A stretch of 7,198 nt of DNA from Candidatus Shapirobacteria bacterium (GCA_009885205.1 VFLE01000081.1:1-7198); one strand, 5' to 3'; numbered from the stretch's first letter, positions 1 to 6,242 are shown. Numbers and translations are program-made. Notes: generated by a model not told the origin, from the sequence alone.

Positions 1-2
1 AA

Positions 3-2342
3 AAAACCAGACAAATGCCGTCAGAAAATGTGGCAAATATGTTTTATCGAAATGGCATTGGCGGGGTTGAGTATGCCGGAATGATTAGAAAAATGGCCGC
101 CATCAATTTGTATATCAGAGGACTGAACCCGCACAATATCCAACAGGGTGATTCTTTAGCACGCTATGATCCGTCAAAAGACGCTGGCAGTAAAAGTGTA
201 ATAATTGCCAATCCTCCTTTTGGCGCGGAAAAAGATCAGCCAGCCTATCCAAATGTGTGGGAAGATTATCCAAAAGGAGACACGACCACATTGTTTGTGA
301 AATTGATGTTTGATTTGTTGAATCAGCAAGGCAGGTGCGCGGTTGTTATTTCCGAAGGATTATTGACTTGGAACTCCGGCGACGCGGTTTCTTTGCGAAA
401 ATTATTGCTAAACGAAGCAAATTTGCGAGCCGTTATTTCACTTCCGCAGGGTGTATTTGTCAGCAAAAGCGGGCAAGGTGCCAAAACTTCTATTTTATAT
501 TTTGAAAAAGGCCAGCCGACCGATTTTGTTTGGTTTTACAAAATTGAAAACGACGGTTTTTCAATGGGAACAAATCGTAAAGCGATTGCGAATGGTCAAA
601 TTCCAGAATTGTTAGAAATTTTCAAAGAAGTAAAACAAGGCAAAAAACCGCAAGACACCAAACACAGCTTTTGTATTTCCAAAGAACAAATAGAAACGCT
701 TGACCCGCGTATCGCCGAGAGGATTAAAAATGAAGTAAGCGAAAAAACTAAAGAGAAGAACATCAAAAAGCGAGAAAAACTTGTTGAAGAATTAGATAAA
801 AAACTTGCGGGTAAAAAAATCAGCAAAGAGTTGTATGACGAGAAATTACGGCAGTTTGATAATATCATTGAAGGACAAATTGACAATGAAGTTGCCAAGG
901 CCATAGAAAAAGCTCATTCCTATCATTTCAATCTACAAAACTATCGCAGTAGCTTATCGGATGAACAAATAAAAGACTGGCAAGAAACTCTAAAAGGCGT
1001 GGAAATAAAAAACGGCTCAAAGATCGAAAAGCGCTATCAAGAACTGCAAAAAGCCGATCCAAAAATTGCTTTGCAAATCCTTGCTTCTTTTGACACCAAA
1101 AATGCTTTGCAAATGGATATTGCGCGGGAGTATTTGAGCAAGTTGGATAAGAAAGTGTTGGAGAAAGACGAGAAACTGCAAAAAATTGAAGAAGTTTTGA
1201 GAAAAGGATTTCAATATCCCGATGTGCCACTATCTGAAATTTTAGAGTGTTATGAAAATAAAATCACAATTGATGAGGATAAAAAATATAAGCAAATTAC
1301 AGTTTCAAATACTGGTGATGTAAAACTTCGCGAAATAAAATTAGGATCAGAAATAGGAACTAAAAACCAAGTATTAGTTGATCTGTCTCAAGGTAATTTA
1401 CTTATTTATTCTCGCTTAGGTTTACATACCGGAGCAATCGGCTTAATTCCGGAAAGTTTAGATGGTGCGGTGGTTACGGTTGATATGCCGGTTTTTAGAT
1501 ATAAAGCAATTGAGGTAAATCCAAAATATGTAGCATTAGTTGTTCAAAATCAAAAGTTTGTAGATAAAGTTATTGAGCAAAATCCAACTGGTGCGGCACA
1601 AACAAGATTTCATGAAGACAAGTTCTTACAACTTCAAATCCCTCTTCCACCTCTTGAAATCCAAAACGAAATCGTGGAAAAAATCGAAAAGCAAAAGCAG
1701 ATTATTGAGGGGGCGGAGAAGATTGAGGAGGGTTTTTTGTTAAATTTTCCAAACATTCAAGAACAAAAAACAGTAGAGCTTGGGAATAAGGAATTTTTCG
1801 ATATTGTTGGTGGAGGTACACCCAGTAAATCAAACAAAGATTATTGGGACGGCAATATTCCTTGGGTCTCCCCGAAAGATATGAAAGATTTCTACATATC
1901 AGATGCAGAAGATCATATATCAGAAAATGCTATAAATAAATCTTCAACAAATTTAATAGAAGAAGGTACTGTGCTGGTTGTTGTTCGCAGTGGAATACTT
2001 AAACACACATTGCCGGTTGCAATTAACATTAAGCCCGTAACAATTAATCAGGATTTGAAAGCGATAAAAGCTCGAAAAGATTTTATTAATAAATTTATAG
2101 CCTATTATCTTATATCGATTCAGGATCATATATTGAGCAAGGCGAGATCGGGTCCAACCGTTGAGGGTATTGGATTAGAAATTCTTCATTCAATTTCGAT
2201 TCCTCACCTGTCTCTCGAAACCCAACGCCAGATTGTAGAAAAACTGGACAAGCAAATGCAAGCGCTGGAAGGCGTTCGACTGCTCAAATCCGAAGCCGAA
2301 AAGCGGATTGAAGAGATTTTGGCGGGAGTGTGGGGAGAATAA
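3..2342 (+). CDS. Type I restriction-modification methyltransferase-specificity fusion (HsdM-HsdS), 5' partial
   Basis: DNA adenine-N6 methyltransferase of the type I kind joined in one chain to its sequence-recognition subunit. The frame is open to the left edge, so the methionine at base 15 is probably internal and the N-terminal helical domain and SAM-binding motif I lie outside the window. Numbering from that methionine, the catalytic motif IV NPPF is at 66-69, followed by typical HsdM sequence (VISEGLL about 112-118, RAVISLPQGVF about 138-148). A charged coiled-coil-like stretch spans about 236-300. Two target-recognition domains follow, about 401-545 and 585-732. Each ends in a conserved HsdS helix (PLPPLEIQNEIVEKI near 544; SLETQRQIVEKL near 733). 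HsdM and HsdS are usually separate genes of about 500 and 400 residues, so this is a fusion. No hsdR follows. A type IIG-like protein with an N-terminal nuclease cannot be excluded, because upstream is not visible. Confidence 0.92.
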   Translation, partial: KTRQMPSENVANMFYRNGIGGVEYAGMIRKMAAINLYIRGLNPHNIQQGDSLARYDPSKDAGSKSVIIANPPFGAEKDQPAYPNVWEDYPKGDTTTLFVKLMFDLLNQQGRCAVVISEGLLTWNSGDAVSLRKLLLNEANLRAVISLPQGVFVSKSGQGAKTSILYFEKGQPTDFVWFYKIENDGFSMGTNRKAIANGQIPELLEIFKEVKQGKKPQDTKHSFCISKEQIETLDPRIAERIKNEVSEKTKEKNIKKREKLVEELDKKLAGKKISKELYDEKLRQFDNIIEGQIDNEVAKAIEKAHSYHFNLQNYRSSLSDEQIKDWQETLKGVEIKNGSKIEKRYQELQKADPKIALQILASFDTKNALQMDIAREYLSKLDKKVLEKDEKLQKIEEVLRKGFQYPDVPLSEILECYENKITIDEDKKYKQITVSNTGDVKLREIKLGSEIGTKNQVLVDLSQGNLLIYSRLGLHTGAIGLIPESLDGAVVTVDMPVFRYKAIEVNPKYVALVVQNQKFVDKVIEQNPTGAAQTRFHEDKFLQLQIPLPPLEIQNEIVEKIEKQKQIIEGAEKIEEGFLLNFPNIQEQKTVELGNKEFFDIVGGGTPSKSNKDYWDGNIPWVSPKDMKDFYISDAEDHISENAINKSSTNLIEEGTVLVVVRSGILKHTLPVAINIKPVTINQDLKAIKARKDFINKFIAYYLISIQDHILSKARSGPTVEGIGLEILHSISIPHLSLETQRQIVEKLDKQMQALEGVRLLKSEAEKRIEEILAGVWGE

Positions 2343-2355
2343 TTATTTTTTGATT

Positions 2356-2445
2356 ATGAGTGAAGAAAAAACAACATTGCGACAATTTTTCCAAAATTTC
2401 CTTGCCAAAGAAAAAGCCAAGGACCTAACCGCACATAGTGATTAA
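2356..2445 (+). CDS. Tiny ORF (29 aa) between the HsdMS fusion and the MT-A70 gene
   Basis: A 29-codon ORF starting MSEEKTTLRQFFQ and ending DLTAHSD, 13 bases after the HsdMS stop and overlapping the GTG start of the next gene. It is polar and helix-prone with no recognised domain, and no good Shine-Dalgarno sequence precedes it. Its last codons lie inside a boundary repeat also found at 6577-6610. There the upstream gene ends LTST with TAG overlapping GTG. Here one A is missing relative to that copy, so the frame runs on to AHSD and TAA. It may be a real microprotein, a leader peptide for the methyltransferase, or the remnant of a gene whose body was replaced. Function unknown. Confidence 0.3.
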   Translation: MSEEKTTLRQFFQNFLAKEKAKDLTAHSD

Positions 2446-2455
2446 AGAAATGAAG
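2423..2455 (+). repeat. 5' gene-boundary repeat, copy 1
   Basis: This 33-base stretch spans the start region of the MT-A70 gene. It matches 6577-6610 at about 30 of 34 aligned positions, with a one-base gap and three substitutions. The shared core runs ACCTAACC, (A)GCACATAGTG, TTAAAGA, ATGAA. It covers the end of the preceding ORF, the GTG start at 2438 and the in-frame ATG at 2450. Such a match is not expected from protein homology, because the two methyltransferases belong to different families. Confidence 0.8.
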
Positions 2456-3010
2456 AAATACGAAATAATTTATGCAGACCCAGCGTGGAGTTATTACAAT
2501 GATAGTGATGCTAAACCCGATTGCACCACAGTAAAAGGAATGAGGCGACCACCATATTCGGTAATGGGTTCTGAAAGCATAAAGAGTTTGAAGGTTAAAG
2601 ATATTTCAGCCGAAAATTGTATATTATTTATTTGGACTACTGATTATCATTTAGAAAAATGTTTAGAAGTTATTAAGAGTTGGGGCTTTACTTATAAGAC
2701 GATTGGATTTGTATGGAATAAGAAGTGTTGCTTTATGGGGGCATATACAATGAAAAGCGGAATAGAATTGTGTTTATTAGCAACGAAAGGAAAAGATGCA
2801 CATAGATTAGTTAAAAAGCACAATATCAGAAGTTTAATTGAAATCCCGCGAAAAAAACATAGCGAAAAACCCACAGAAATAAAAGAAAGAATTGTAGAGT
2901 TAGTTGGTGATATTCCAAGAATAGAACTCTTCGCCCGACAAAAAACAGAAGGCTGGGACACTTGGGGAAATGAAGTAGAGAATGATATAGATTTAACCCC
3001 CCAGAGATAA
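2438..3010 (+). CDS. MT-A70 family adenine-N6 methyltransferase
   Basis: Predicted SAM-dependent adenine-N6 methyltransferase of the MT-A70 family, which in phages and bacteria is thought to act on DNA. The catalytic motif is DPAW at 14-17 (family consensus DPPW) within EIIYADPAW. Further family features are LFIWTTDYHL at 63-72, WNKKCCFMGAYTMKSGIE at about 93-110, and HSEKP at 141-145. The C-terminal strand is RIELFAR with GWDTWGNE at 161-179, where MT-A70 proteins place their cofactor-side motif. At 190 residues the length is normal. The likely start is GTG at 2438, with ATG at 2450 as the alternative; no clear Shine-Dalgarno sequence is seen. The gene looks more AT-rich by eye than the small-gene ladder downstream, suggesting separate acquisition. 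Both ends are boundary repeats shared with the methyltransferase-like gene at 6593, and the last residues, LTPQR, are encoded by the 3' repeat. Confidence 0.88.
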   Translation: MIKEMKKYEIIYADPAWSYYNDSDAKPDCTTVKGMRRPPYSVMGSESIKSLKVKDISAENCILFIWTTDYHLEKCLEVIKSWGFTYKTIGFVWNKKCCFMGAYTMKSGIELCLLATKGKDAHRLVKKHNIRSLIEIPRKKHSEKPTEIKERIVELVGDIPRIELFARQKTEGWDTWGNEVENDIDLTPQR

Positions 3011-3011
3011 C
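2992..3011 (+). repeat. 3' gene-boundary repeat with C6 run, copy A
   Basis: TTTAA, six C and AGAGATAAC span the stop codon of the MT-A70 gene (TAA at 3008-3010). The same string occurs at 7102-7124 at the end of the NPPF methyltransferase-like gene, with three extra C residues that keep the frame. Related C-run motifs end the genes at 6105 and 6243. Confidence 0.75.
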
Positions 3012-3048
3012 CGCAACTTCAGCAGAAAGAAGAAAATTAAGGTAGAAA

Positions 3049-3219
3049 ATGAACCAGTCGAATCTAATGGAATTTGAAAAGGAGGGGGTACAGTTTATAG
3101 TAGCCATTGGAGACAGGTCAGAGTGGGATATTATGTCGGACACTTCTTGCGGTGGTGATTATGAGATAATTGGCAACATTTACGAGCATCCACAGCTTTT
3201 AGCAGAAAAGAAAACATGA
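3049..3219 (+). CDS. Hypothetical small protein (56 aa)
   Basis: A 56-codon ORF starting MNQSNLMEFEKEG and ending LLAEKKT. Support comes from the ATGA overlap of its stop (3217-3219) with the start of the next gene at 3216, the usual junction type in this region, and from a weak purine-rich AAGGT five bases before the start. The product is acidic, with alternating strand-like segments (VQFIVAIGD about 14-22, YEIIGNIYEH about 38-47) and one cysteine. No domain recognised and no function proposed. It is the first gene of the overlapping ladder that runs to 5250. Confidence 0.65.
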   Translation: MNQSNLMEFEKEGVQFIVAIGDRSEWDIMSDTSCGGDYEIIGNIYEHPQLLAEKKT

Positions 3220-3479
3220 AACTCAAAGAAAGAAAACGCCGATGTGAGTTCAAATTTTCAGACTGTATGCACTCGCCGGCAAACACGCTTATTGAAGTAT
3301 CGCTGAAAAAAGGAAAGCGCAGATTACTTGCTTGCAAAAACTGCGTTGCTACAATCGAACAAGGTCGAGAATCCGAAAGAACAAAATTCAAAGTCATTAT
3401 CACGGCTGAAGAACGGGTGAAAAACGAACAACTCAAACACGAATTAACACTTGAAGCTGCGGGACTAAGCACATTATGA
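3216..3479 (+). CDS. Small cysteine-cluster (putative zinc-binding) protein
   Basis: An 87-residue basic protein, start fixed by ATGA overlaps at both ends. Four cysteines, C10, C17, C40 and C43, with spacing C-x6-C-x22-C-x2-C and a histidine at 19, suggest a small zinc-binding fold such as a zinc ribbon or treble clef. Basic runs (KERKRR at 4-9, KKGKRR at 31-36) flank the cysteines and would suit nucleic-acid binding. The C-terminal half (TAEERVKNEQLKHELTLEAAG) is charged and probably helical. No named family recognised. It sits among small phage early-type genes just after a methyltransferase. Zinc and nucleic-acid binding are inferred from the cysteine pattern and charge only. Confidence 0.75.
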   Translation: MKLKERKRRCEFKFSDCMHSPANTLIEVSLKKGKRRLLACKNCVATIEQGRESERTKFKVIITAEERVKNEQLKHELTLEAAGLSTL

Positions 3480-3754
3480 AACTAACAATCACAGCAGGAT
3501 ATATCAACTTCACCTTTGAAGAAAACGATTGGAAGAACATCAGGGGCGGAGCGCAAGCGATTATCCGAGACCTCAAGAGCAACGTACCGCATTCATTGAA
3601 GGATAAAGACGGATGGATGTATAACCCCGACGATAAAACGTGGACGCTGAAAGATACGCCAAAGAATCGCACAACGATTGAAGGACTGAAGAAGCAATAC
3701 CTTGACGACCCCAGAGAATTGAGTTTGCCATTTGAAAGTCAGATAACGCAATGA
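3476..3754 (+). CDS. Hypothetical protein (92 aa)
   Basis: A 92-residue orphan joined by ATGA overlaps to the genes on both sides. The N-terminus (MKLTITAGYINFTFEENDW) is strand-rich and is followed by a helical segment (GGAQAIIRDLKSN). A conserved-looking WMYNPDDKTWTLKD block at about 47-60 resembles the WxY-D-xxW turns of small beta domains in general, but not a family I can name. There are no cysteines, signal peptide or membrane segment. It lies in a run of translationally coupled small genes, so it is very likely expressed. Function unknown. Confidence 0.75.
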   Translation: MKLTITAGYINFTFEENDWKNIRGGAQAIIRDLKSNVPHSLKDKDGWMYNPDDKTWTLKDTPKNRTTIEGLKKQYLDDPRELSLPFESQITQ

Positions 3755-3870
3755 AAAACATCGTCATAGGGAAATCAATTCAAAGTGAACTGCCTCTCAT
3801 CCTTGATGTTGAGGTGTTATTGAATACGTCGGTGGCAACAGCGCAAAAGCAAAATCATTATTATTTTTAG
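3751..3870 (+). CDS. Small ORF (39 aa), probably frameshifted; intended end likely 3878
   Basis: Starts MKNIVIGKSIQSELPLILDV at an ATGA overlap with the preceding gene and as written ends in TAG at 3868-3870. The neighbouring frame (-1 relative to this ORF) is open from 3813 to TAA at 3876-3878. That stop overlaps the ATG of the next gene as TAATG, the type of coupled junction seen throughout this region. The -1 reading continues LDVE with GVIEYVGGNSAKAKSLLFLEQ-like sequence split across codons 22-42, which looks more protein-like than the tail in the original frame. A lost or gained base near 3810-3815 is the simplest explanation, whether a real mutation or a sequencing error. A programmed shift is possible, but no classic slippery heptamer is seen there. 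Function unknown. Confidence 0.5.
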   Translation: MKNIVIGKSIQSELPLILDVEVLLNTSVATAQKQNHYYF

Positions 3871-3877
3871 AACAGTA

Positions 3878-4306
3878 ATGCCACGAAACTTCCCAGACAT
3901 ACCGAGTGGCAGCGATTTACCGACAAGACTGATGCCGGTGGCAATGAGACTATGGAAAGATTTATGCCGAAGCCGTGACGAAGGCAGGTGTTCACCGACA
4001 AAGGGCGTTACAAACGCTTATATGCGACAGAAATACGGAGCGATAATTGACTGCAAAAAAGGAAAACGAACACTAACAAGTCCAGAGATGAGAGCGATCA
4101 TAAACTATCTACGAGCAAACGGAAAACCGATAGGCAGTTGTGGGAACGAAGGATATTTCCCATGCTACACACATCAGGAATGGAAGCAAACATCGTTATC
4201 ATTACAAGACCGAGAGAACGCAATCCGCAGAGCAAGAATTGGTGGAGATAAAGCATTTGAAAAATTAAACCAAGAAGCATTATTTGAAGAAGGGAGAACA
4301 GAATGA
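3878..4306 (+). CDS. Winged-helix-like phage replication/regulatory protein
   Basis: A 142-residue basic protein, probably DNA-binding. The segment at 66-102 (LTSPEMRAIINYLRANGKPIG, then GYFPCYTHQEW) matches the common phage pattern of a recognition helix followed by a PIGS wing and an aromatic GYF strand, as in winged-helix proteins of phage replication regions. The next stretch (about 108-122, RENAIRRARIGG) is a basic helix also typical of those proteins. The N-terminal half has RLWKDLCRSRDEG and four scattered cysteines with no clear metal motif. The start at 3878 overlaps a TAA as TAATG, and the stop overlaps the next ATG. Its place ahead of a replisome-organiser-type gene supports a role in replication or early control. 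The family is recognised by pattern; the exact role is inferred. Confidence 0.7.
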   Translation: MPRNFPDIPSGSDLPTRLMPVAMRLWKDLCRSRDEGRCSPTKGVTNAYMRQKYGAIIDCKKGKRTLTSPEMRAIINYLRANGKPIGSCGNEGYFPCYTHQEWKQTSLSLQDRENAIRRARIGGDKAFEKLNQEALFEEGRTE

Positions 4307-4410
4307 GCTACCCACACACCAAAAGACGAAAGACAGTCAAGAAGTTTTGGCATCTATGGTATGAAAGATTCCGAAAGTGGATAGCTTCATTAGTACAGGA
4401 GATACCATGA
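4303..4410 (+). CDS. Basic microprotein (35 aa)
   Basis: A 35-codon ORF (MSYPHTKRRKTVKKFWHLWYERF and ending SLVQEIP) joined by ATGA overlaps at both ends. AGGGAG at 4291-4296 is a good Shine-Dalgarno sequence six bases before the start. The product is very basic and rich in tryptophan and aromatic residues, consistent with an amphipathic or nucleic-acid-binding helix. No family recognised. The overlaps plus the ribosome binding site make it credible despite its size. Confidence 0.6.
   Translation: MSYPHTKRRKTVKKFWHLWYERFRKWIASLVQEIP
4397..4401 (+). promoter_or_regulatory. Ribosome binding site deciding the 4407 start
   Basis: AGGAG lies five bases before ATG 4407. This start also makes an ATGA overlap with the stop of the preceding microprotein. 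A longer in-frame reading from GTG 4377 has neither support. Confidence 0.7.
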
Positions 4411-4673
4411 CATACGAATTTGACCCAAAGATGCCGTTGACTGCGATATGGGTAGACTTCCATGTAGGTCAAAACTCAATAGGCGACAACGGCGAAATTC
4501 TCCAGAGGATATTTCTTCAGAGAGGATTTCAAACAAGCACTCTTGATGCTTCTAATATAAACAGGTTTCGATTAGAACTTCATAAGATGTTAGACCATAC
4601 GATTGACGTTGCTGCGGCAGATGTTAAACACATGAGAAAATACGGCGTTAAACATAAGCATAGGATAGGATAG
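4407..4673 (+). CDS. Hypothetical protein (88 aa)
   Basis: An 88-residue orphan starting MTYEFDPKMPLTAIWVDFHVGQ. The start at 4407 is chosen over an in-frame GTG at 4377 because AGGAG precedes it at proper spacing and because it overlaps the upstream stop. The N-terminal part is strand-like, the middle helical (ILQRIFLQRGF, RLELHKMLDHT), and the C-terminus basic and histidine-rich (KHMRKYGVKHKHRIG). The alternation suggests a compact alpha-beta domain. No named family recognised. It sits between a basic microprotein and a cysteine-cluster protein in the same coupled run. Confidence 0.72.
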   Translation: MTYEFDPKMPLTAIWVDFHVGQNSIGDNGEILQRIFLQRGFQTSTLDASNINRFRLELHKMLDHTIDVAAADVKHMRKYGVKHKHRIG

Positions 4674-4677
4674 CAAC

Positions 4678-4902
4678 ATGAATCACAGAACCGACCGAGA
4701 AAACGACGAAACCTTCACACCAGAGAAAGTCCCGACTCTCTCAAACTTGAGTGATGAGGACCATAATCAACTAAGAAAAACCACGTGTGCCTCCTGTGGA
4801 AATATATCTTTTGAATCAGACATGGTAGAAGGCACAAACGACAGACATTATTGCAATCAAAATTGTTGGGCGGACGAAGAAAACACAAAAAAGGAAGATT
4901 GA
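4678..4902 (+). CDS. Small putative zinc-finger protein (74 aa)
   Basis: A 74-residue acidic protein with a C-terminal cysteine cluster, C37-x2-C40-x18-C59-x3-C63, in the context TCASCG and HYCNQNCW. This spacing fits a treble-clef or zinc-ribbon type site. The first 30 residues are polar and probably disordered. It starts four bases after the previous stop, and AAGGAAG near its end serves the next gene. No specific family recognised. Zinc binding is inferred from spacing; the partner could be a protein or nucleic acid, but the acidic charge makes direct DNA binding less likely. Confidence 0.75.
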   Translation: MNHRTDRENDETFTPEKVPTLSNLSDEDHNQLRKTTCASCGNISFESDMVEGTNDRHYCNQNCWADEENTKKED

Positions 4903-4903
4903 T

Positions 4904-5113
4904 ATGAAAAACGAAATCACCGCAGCGATAAAAAAAATAGAGCGCGATGCAGACGCATTAAAAGCCGAAATCATAGAAGCGAGATTGGCGCTATCCATAA
5001 TAAGAGCAAGGATGGGCTGGGCGAACTCAAGGATTGAGCGCATTGAAAACGCCAAGCGTAAGCTAAATTATGACGTTACGATATTGGGTAAACAGATAAA
5101 GGCAAAGAAATGA
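4904..5113 (+). CDS. Small coiled-coil protein (69 aa)
   Basis: A 69-residue protein, almost entirely helical by composition (ITAAIKKIERDADALKAEIIEARLA, then a basic C-terminus ending KQIKAKK). Hydrophobic residues spaced three and four apart through about residues 5-60 suggest a coiled coil, hence oligomerisation. AAGGAAG at 4891-4897 lies seven bases before the ATG. The stop overlaps the next start as ATGA. Small coiled-coil proteins are common in phage early regions, but no family or function can be assigned. Confidence 0.75.
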   Translation: MKNEITAAIKKIERDADALKAEIIEARLALSIIRARMGWANSRIERIENAKRKLNYDVTILGKQIKAKK

Positions 5114-5250
5114 AAACCGCGAAAAGTAAGGAACGATTAGAAGAAAACATTTTTTCCATACTACAAACTCTATCAATCAAGGAACAGCGACTTTTTAGTT
5201 TTAATCGCGCCAATGATACTCTTACTTTTCAACAACCGTTTCGCGTATAG
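5110..5250 (+). CDS. Hypothetical small protein (46 aa)
   Basis: A 46-codon ORF (MKTAKSKERLEENIFSILQT and ending QQPFRV) starting in an ATGA overlap with the coiled-coil gene and ending two bases before the next start. The N-terminal half is a charged helix, the C-terminal half strand-like (RLFSFNRANDTLTF). It fills what would otherwise be the only large gap in the ladder, which supports it being real. Function unknown. Confidence 0.6.
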   Translation: MKTAKSKERLEENIFSILQTLSIKEQRLFSFNRANDTLTFQQPFRV

Positions 5251-5252
5251 CA

Positions 5253-6089
5253 ATGGACAACAAAAAAGAAAGAATGAAACCGTGGTTTCCGTTTTGGATT
5301 GATTCATGGCTCTTTGGATCAACTCGGCACGAACTTATAGTCAAGGGCGAAAAAGGGGAAATGATTGACCTCAGAGGAATCTTCCTCGACCTCATTTCGT
5401 TATCGAAAAAGCACAATGGATTCATAAGAGCGAATGAAATAACTCCATATCCACACGTACAATTAGCCGGTATGTTCTGCGTCTCCATTGAACGCCTTGA
5501 GCAATGTATAAACATCTGCCTGAAGCCAGAGATAGGGAAACTCAAAGATGTAGGGGATGGTATCTATTACGTTGTGAAGCATAAAGAATACACGCTGAAC
5601 ACCGACTATGCCAGACGATTGGAGAATGCGGGACGAGTGGAAGAAACTTCACCGATAGACACCACCAAACCACCAGAACCAACGTCAAAAGAAAGATTGT
5701 CGGCAATACAGAATTTTATCGGAACATCTTTGCCGAATGTATCTTCGATGAAGAATCAACTAACAAAAGAACAAGGGGACAAACTAATTGCGAAATACGG
5801 CTCAGTGCTGGTAAGGGAAATCTTAGAGGCAATGGAGAATAAAACCGACCTTAGAAAAAAGTACATCAGCGTATACCTAACGGCTAACGATTGGTGCAAG
5901 CGCCAGGCATCGGACAAGAAGCAAGCTATTGTTCCACTTGTGCAAAAGGACAAATGTGATAGATGCAAGAAATCATTTTCCACAGCAGAGTATTACAATG
6001 AACGCAAGCACGCCTGTATGAAATCAGAGCCAATAAGCGAAGAAACAAAAGCAATGCTAAAAGCCGCAACAGACAAAATGAAATCGTGA
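5253..6089 (+). CDS. Phage replisome-organiser / replication-initiation-like protein
   Basis: A 278-residue protein likely to open or organise the replication fork of the element. Residues 10-115 (PWFPFWIDSWLFGSTRHEL, about 41-57 GIFLDLISLSKKHNGFI, then LAGMFCVSIERLEQCI, GIYYVVKHKEY) follow the N-terminal winged-helix pattern of phage replisome organisers and related DnaD-like initiators. A proline- and threonine-rich linker at about 130-147 leads to a helical domain (LTKEQGDKLIAKYGSVLVREILEAMEN at about 170-196, then KKYISVYLTANDWCKRQ), also usual in such proteins. A cysteine/histidine cluster, C235, C238, H253, C255, suggests a C-terminal zinc finger. The start follows the previous stop by two bases with a weak ribosome site, suggesting reinitiation. 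The family call rests on pattern recall; its loader or helicase partner is not in the window. Confidence 0.7.
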   Translation: MDNKKERMKPWFPFWIDSWLFGSTRHELIVKGEKGEMIDLRGIFLDLISLSKKHNGFIRANEITPYPHVQLAGMFCVSIERLEQCINICLKPEIGKLKDVGDGIYYVVKHKEYTLNTDYARRLENAGRVEETSPIDTTKPPEPTSKERLSAIQNFIGTSLPNVSSMKNQLTKEQGDKLIAKYGSVLVREILEAMENKTDLRKKYISVYLTANDWCKRQASDKKQAIVPLVQKDKCDRCKKSFSTAEYYNERKHACMKSEPISEETKAMLKAATDKMKS

Positions 6090-6091
6090 AA

Positions 6092-6097
6092 AAGGAG
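6092..6097 (+). promoter_or_regulatory. Strong Shine-Dalgarno for the 6105 microprotein
   Basis: AAGGAG lies seven bases before ATG 6105. It is the clearest ribosome binding site in the window and the main reason to accept the short membrane-protein ORF that follows. Confidence 0.75.
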
Positions 6098-6104
6098 AAC
6101 TTTT

Positions 6105-6236
6105 ATGATGGTTATTGCATTGTGCGGATTGTTGGCAGTAGGTATATGGATATTGGGATGGCAATCTGGCTATTCTAATGAAGTTAGGACAGAATTGTGT
6201 CAAAACTTAATCCCCCCACACACATTAACTAAATAA
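6105..6236 (+). CDS. One-pass membrane microprotein (43 aa)
   Basis: A 43-codon ORF starting MMVIALCGLLAVGIWILGWQ. Residues 2-19 are a continuous hydrophobic stretch suited to a single membrane span, followed by a short polar tail. A second ATG at 6108 could also serve. A strong AAGGAG precedes the start. The last ten residues (NLIPPHTLTK) are encoded by a C-run boundary motif shared with other genes here, so the tail probably comes from the linker. It could be a small phage inner-membrane protein such as a holin-like or accessory peptide, but nothing specific supports a name. Confidence 0.62.
   Translation: MMVIALCGLLAVGIWILGWQSGYSNEVRTELCQNLIPPHTLTK
6204..6224 (+). repeat. 3' gene-boundary motif with C6 run, copy B
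   Basis: AACTTAAT, six C and ACACACA at the end of the membrane microprotein. It matches copy C at 6537-6555 apart from small indels, and shares the C run with copies A and D. Confidence 0.6.
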
Positions 6237-6242
6237 ATAGAT

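Noticed and set aside
596..1230. Open frames of about 65-102 codons on the - strand inside the HsdMS gene
   Set aside because: They are reverse shadows of a strongly recognised gene, with phenylalanine/serine/leucine-rich low-quality sequence and no family features.
2341..2358. Rho-independent terminator after HsdMS
   Set aside because: ATAAT and ATTAT could pair across a T-rich loop, but the stem is five A-T pairs with no trailing T run, too weak to call.
3868..3870. TAG readthrough or an alternative genetic code to extend the 3751 ORF
   Set aside because: Reading through TAG keeps the original frame and does not reach the TAATG-coupled stop. TAG and TGA act as ordinary stops at the neighbouring overlapped junctions.
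4377..4407. GTG start at 4377 extending the 88-residue gene by ten codons
   Set aside because: No ribosome site fits it, while ATG 4407 has AGGAG at five bases and an ATGA overlap with the upstream gene.
5222..5545. A - strand open frame of 107 codons opposite the replication gene
   Set aside because: It lies opposite a coherent + strand protein with family features, and every other gene here is on the + strand.
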